Shown here one piece after another: positions 5,973-6,821 of a stretch of DNA of 6,821 bases. The notes under the pieces were generated by a model that did not search any database, was not told where the DNA came from, and worked only from the letters and a program-made list of their open reading frames with translations. Source of the stretch: LC029 sp036676475 (lineage in GTDB: Bacteria; Bacillota; Bacilli; Aneurinibacillales; RAOX-1); assembly GCA_036676475.1 (NCBI GenBank), contig JAKFCU010000055.1, forward strand, positions 1-6,821, read 5' to 3'. A program made the translations under genes and the position numbers. Positions within the stretch are counted from its first letter, which is position 1, and every line of letters starts with the position of its first letter.

Positions 5973-6698
5973 CTAGTTTCCCCCTTTGATTGTTTCTAAT
6001 GGTTTCGCATTTCCGTATACAGGACGCTCTCTCTTCACTGGCTGTGCCCATTTGACAGCGTTTGTGATTACTTTTTGAATTTGTTCATTATGGTAAGTCG
6101 GGTACGTTTCATGTCCTGGACGGAAGTAGAACACCTTCCCGTTTCCGCGCGTATAAGTACATCCGCTTCGGAACACTTCTCCACCCTCAAACCAACTGGT
6201 AAAAACAAGCTCGTCTGGCTGTGGAATATCAAAATGCTCGCCGTACATTTCTTCCTGTGGTAACTCGATATATTCACCAATTCCTTCTGCAATCGGGTGG
6301 CTCGGGCTTACTACCCATAGGCGCTCTTTCTCATCCGCTTCACGCCACTTCAAATCACAGCTTGTTCCCATTAATGTTTTAAAGATTTTCGAAAAATGGC
6401 CAGAATGTAGCACAATTAAGCCCATTCCATCAAGAACGCGCTGCTGCACCTTTTGTACGACTCTGTCTGATACTTCGTTATGAGCTAAATGCCCCCACCA
6501 AACAAGTACATCTGTATTTGCTAACACTTCATCCGTTAATCCATGCTCCGGCTCATCAAGAGTCGCTGTCTTCGCTTCGTAACCTGCTGAAGTTAAAAAC
6601 GACGCAATCGCCCCGTGAATACCTTCTGGATAAATATCCCTTACCACTGGATTCTTCTGCTCATGTCGGTTCTCATTCCATACTGTTACCTTCACCAC
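5973..6698 (-). CDS. ThuA-family trehalose utilisation protein
   Basis: This 241-residue protein is a full-length ThuA domain, which has a class I glutamine-amidotransferase-like fold but lacks the usual amidotransferase Cys-nucleophile motif. Conserved blocks seen are VTVWNEN (4-10), PEGIHGAI (24-31), VLVWWGHLAH (64-73), GMGLIVLHSGHFSK (91-104), GTSCDLKWRE (111-120), PQEEMYGEHFDIP (147-159), FRSGC (176-180) and YFRPGHETYP (191-200). The His/Glu/Cys-rich blocks resemble a metal- or sugar-binding pocket. In Sinorhizobium, thuA and thuB are needed to catabolise trehalose and related disaccharides through 3-keto derivatives; the precise chemistry of ThuA is less clear. It is the first visible gene of the operon. 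Start is GTG at 6698, with AAAAGGAG 9 nt upstream; the adjacent second GTG is less well spaced. Confidence 0.9.
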   Translation of the reverse strand: MVKVTVWNENRHEQKNPVVRDIYPEGIHGAIASFLTSAGYEAKTATLDEPEHGLTDEVLANTDVLVWWGHLAHNEVSDRVVQKVQQRVLDGMGLIVLHSGHFSKIFKTLMGTSCDLKWREADEKERLWVVSPSHPIAEGIGEYIELPQEEMYGEHFDIPQPDELVFTSWFEGGEVFRSGCTYTRGNGKVFYFRPGHETYPTYHNEQIQKVITNAVKWAQPVKRERPVYGNAKPLETIKGGN

Positions 6699-6707
6699 GT
6701 CAAACCA

Positions 6708-6715
6708 CTCCTTTT
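6708..6715 (-). promoter_or_regulatory. Ribosome binding site selecting the GTG start of the ThuA gene
   Basis: The minus strand reads AAAAGGAG, 9 nt before GTG 6698-6696 and 12 nt before the next GTG. Spacing favours the first. The only nearby upstream ATG is followed directly by TAA. Confidence 0.7.
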
Positions 6716-6732
6716 ACATTATCTTACTCCCT

Positions 6733-6761
6733 ATTTTAGAGATTCATAGATTTTATGAAAC
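6733..6761 (-). promoter_or_regulatory. Candidate promoter of the ThuA operon
   Basis: On the minus strand TAAAAT (6738-6733) is a plausible -10 box. GTTTCA (6761-6756), 17 nt upstream, is a poor -35 with 3 of 6 matches. It would give a leader of roughly 25-30 nt that includes the ribosome site. The weak -35 overlaps the cre-like box, which fits a regulated promoter. Because the window ends soon after, a promoter or operon genes further upstream cannot be excluded. Confidence 0.35.
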
Positions 6762-6770
6762 TGCTTACAT
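6755..6770. promoter_or_regulatory. cre-like operator (CcpA or LacI-family site)
   Basis: The minus strand reads ATGTAAGCAGTTTCAT. The inner 14 bases match the Gram-positive cre consensus TGWAANCGNTNWCA at all positions except the central G, which is A. It lies about 57 nt upstream of the ThuA start and overlaps the proposed -35 region, so binding should repress the operon. Carbon catabolite repression by CcpA is the simplest reading. A dedicated LacI-type regulator would use a similar palindrome. Confidence 0.6.
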
Positions 6771-6821
6771 TGACGAGTAGGGTGGAAAATATTGACCTCA
6801 CCGGATGCAAAAGTAATCAGA
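6755..6821 (+). CDS. Possible start of a divergent gene (partial, unidentified)
   Basis: From ATG 6755 the frame stays open to the window edge for 22 codons (MKLLTLTSRVENIDLTGCKS...). First codon positions are mostly purines (16 of 22), as in real genes. A divergent regulator next to the sugar operon would be natural, but no family can be named from this length. Against it, there is no good ribosome binding site (only weak AGAGA about 12 nt upstream), and the start codon lies in the cre-like box. Confidence 0.35.
   Translation, partial: MKLLTLTSRVENIDLTGCKSNQ

Noticed and set aside
5344..5976. Plus-strand frame of 210 codons
   Set aside because: It is antisense to the first Gfo/Idh gene, which has full family motifs. 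The translated product is Ser/Leu/His-rich with no domain.
6731..6820. Minus-strand frame open from the window edge to TAG 6731-6733, which could be the end of an upstream operon gene
   Set aside because: It is in register with the plus-strand frame from 6755, which has the stronger purine-first codon pattern. It also runs through the cre-like box and proposed promoter. It stays possible, but no family resemblance was seen.

Overview
The window looks like chromosomal DNA of a Bacillus-type Firmicute. The evidence is strong AGGAGG-like ribosome binding sites, GTG starts, a PTS permease end, a catabolite-responsive (cre) box and moderate GC. The species cannot be fixed from the sequence alone.

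Layout from left to right. (1) Positions 1-136 hold the last 44 codons of a plus-strand membrane protein resembling the C-terminus of a lactose/cellobiose-type PTS EIIC. (2) Positions 146-1235 hold a compact element. An intact minus-strand Y1/HUH transposase of the REP-associated (RAYT) type (366-950) lies between two blocks of palindromic repeats. Each block carries two copies of the 13-mer GGTGACAGACACC in opposite orientation. The blocks are about 85% identical as direct copies, and their inner flanks form an inverted repeat of about 58 bp with a perfect 25-bp core. A separate rho-independent terminator lies at 258-292. (3) Positions 1231-6698 hold a tight minus-strand operon, transcribed right to left: a ThuA-family protein, two Gfo/Idh/MocA oxidoreductases, a sugar phosphate isomerase/epimerase-type TIM barrel and a GH13 alpha-glucosidase. 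Junctions are 1 nt apart, a TAATG overlap, an ATGA overlap, then a 21-nt gap. (4) Positions 6699-6821 hold the operon control region with a cre-like box, and possibly the start of a divergent plus-strand gene.

The operon gene set (ThuA, Gfo/Idh pair, epimerase, alpha-glucosidase) fits catabolism of an alpha-glucoside. A reasonable model, not proven here, is oxidation of the sugar at C3 by a Gfo/Idh enzyme, further processing by the ThuA and TIM-barrel proteins, and conventional hydrolysis by the GH13 enzyme. No transporter for the substrate is visible. The EIIC remnant belongs to a separate, convergent transcription unit.

The most unusual feature is the repeat/transposase element between the two convergent units. 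Its right repeat block supplies the stop codon of the alpha-glucosidase and forms a hairpin followed by a T-tract, so it probably ends the operon transcript.
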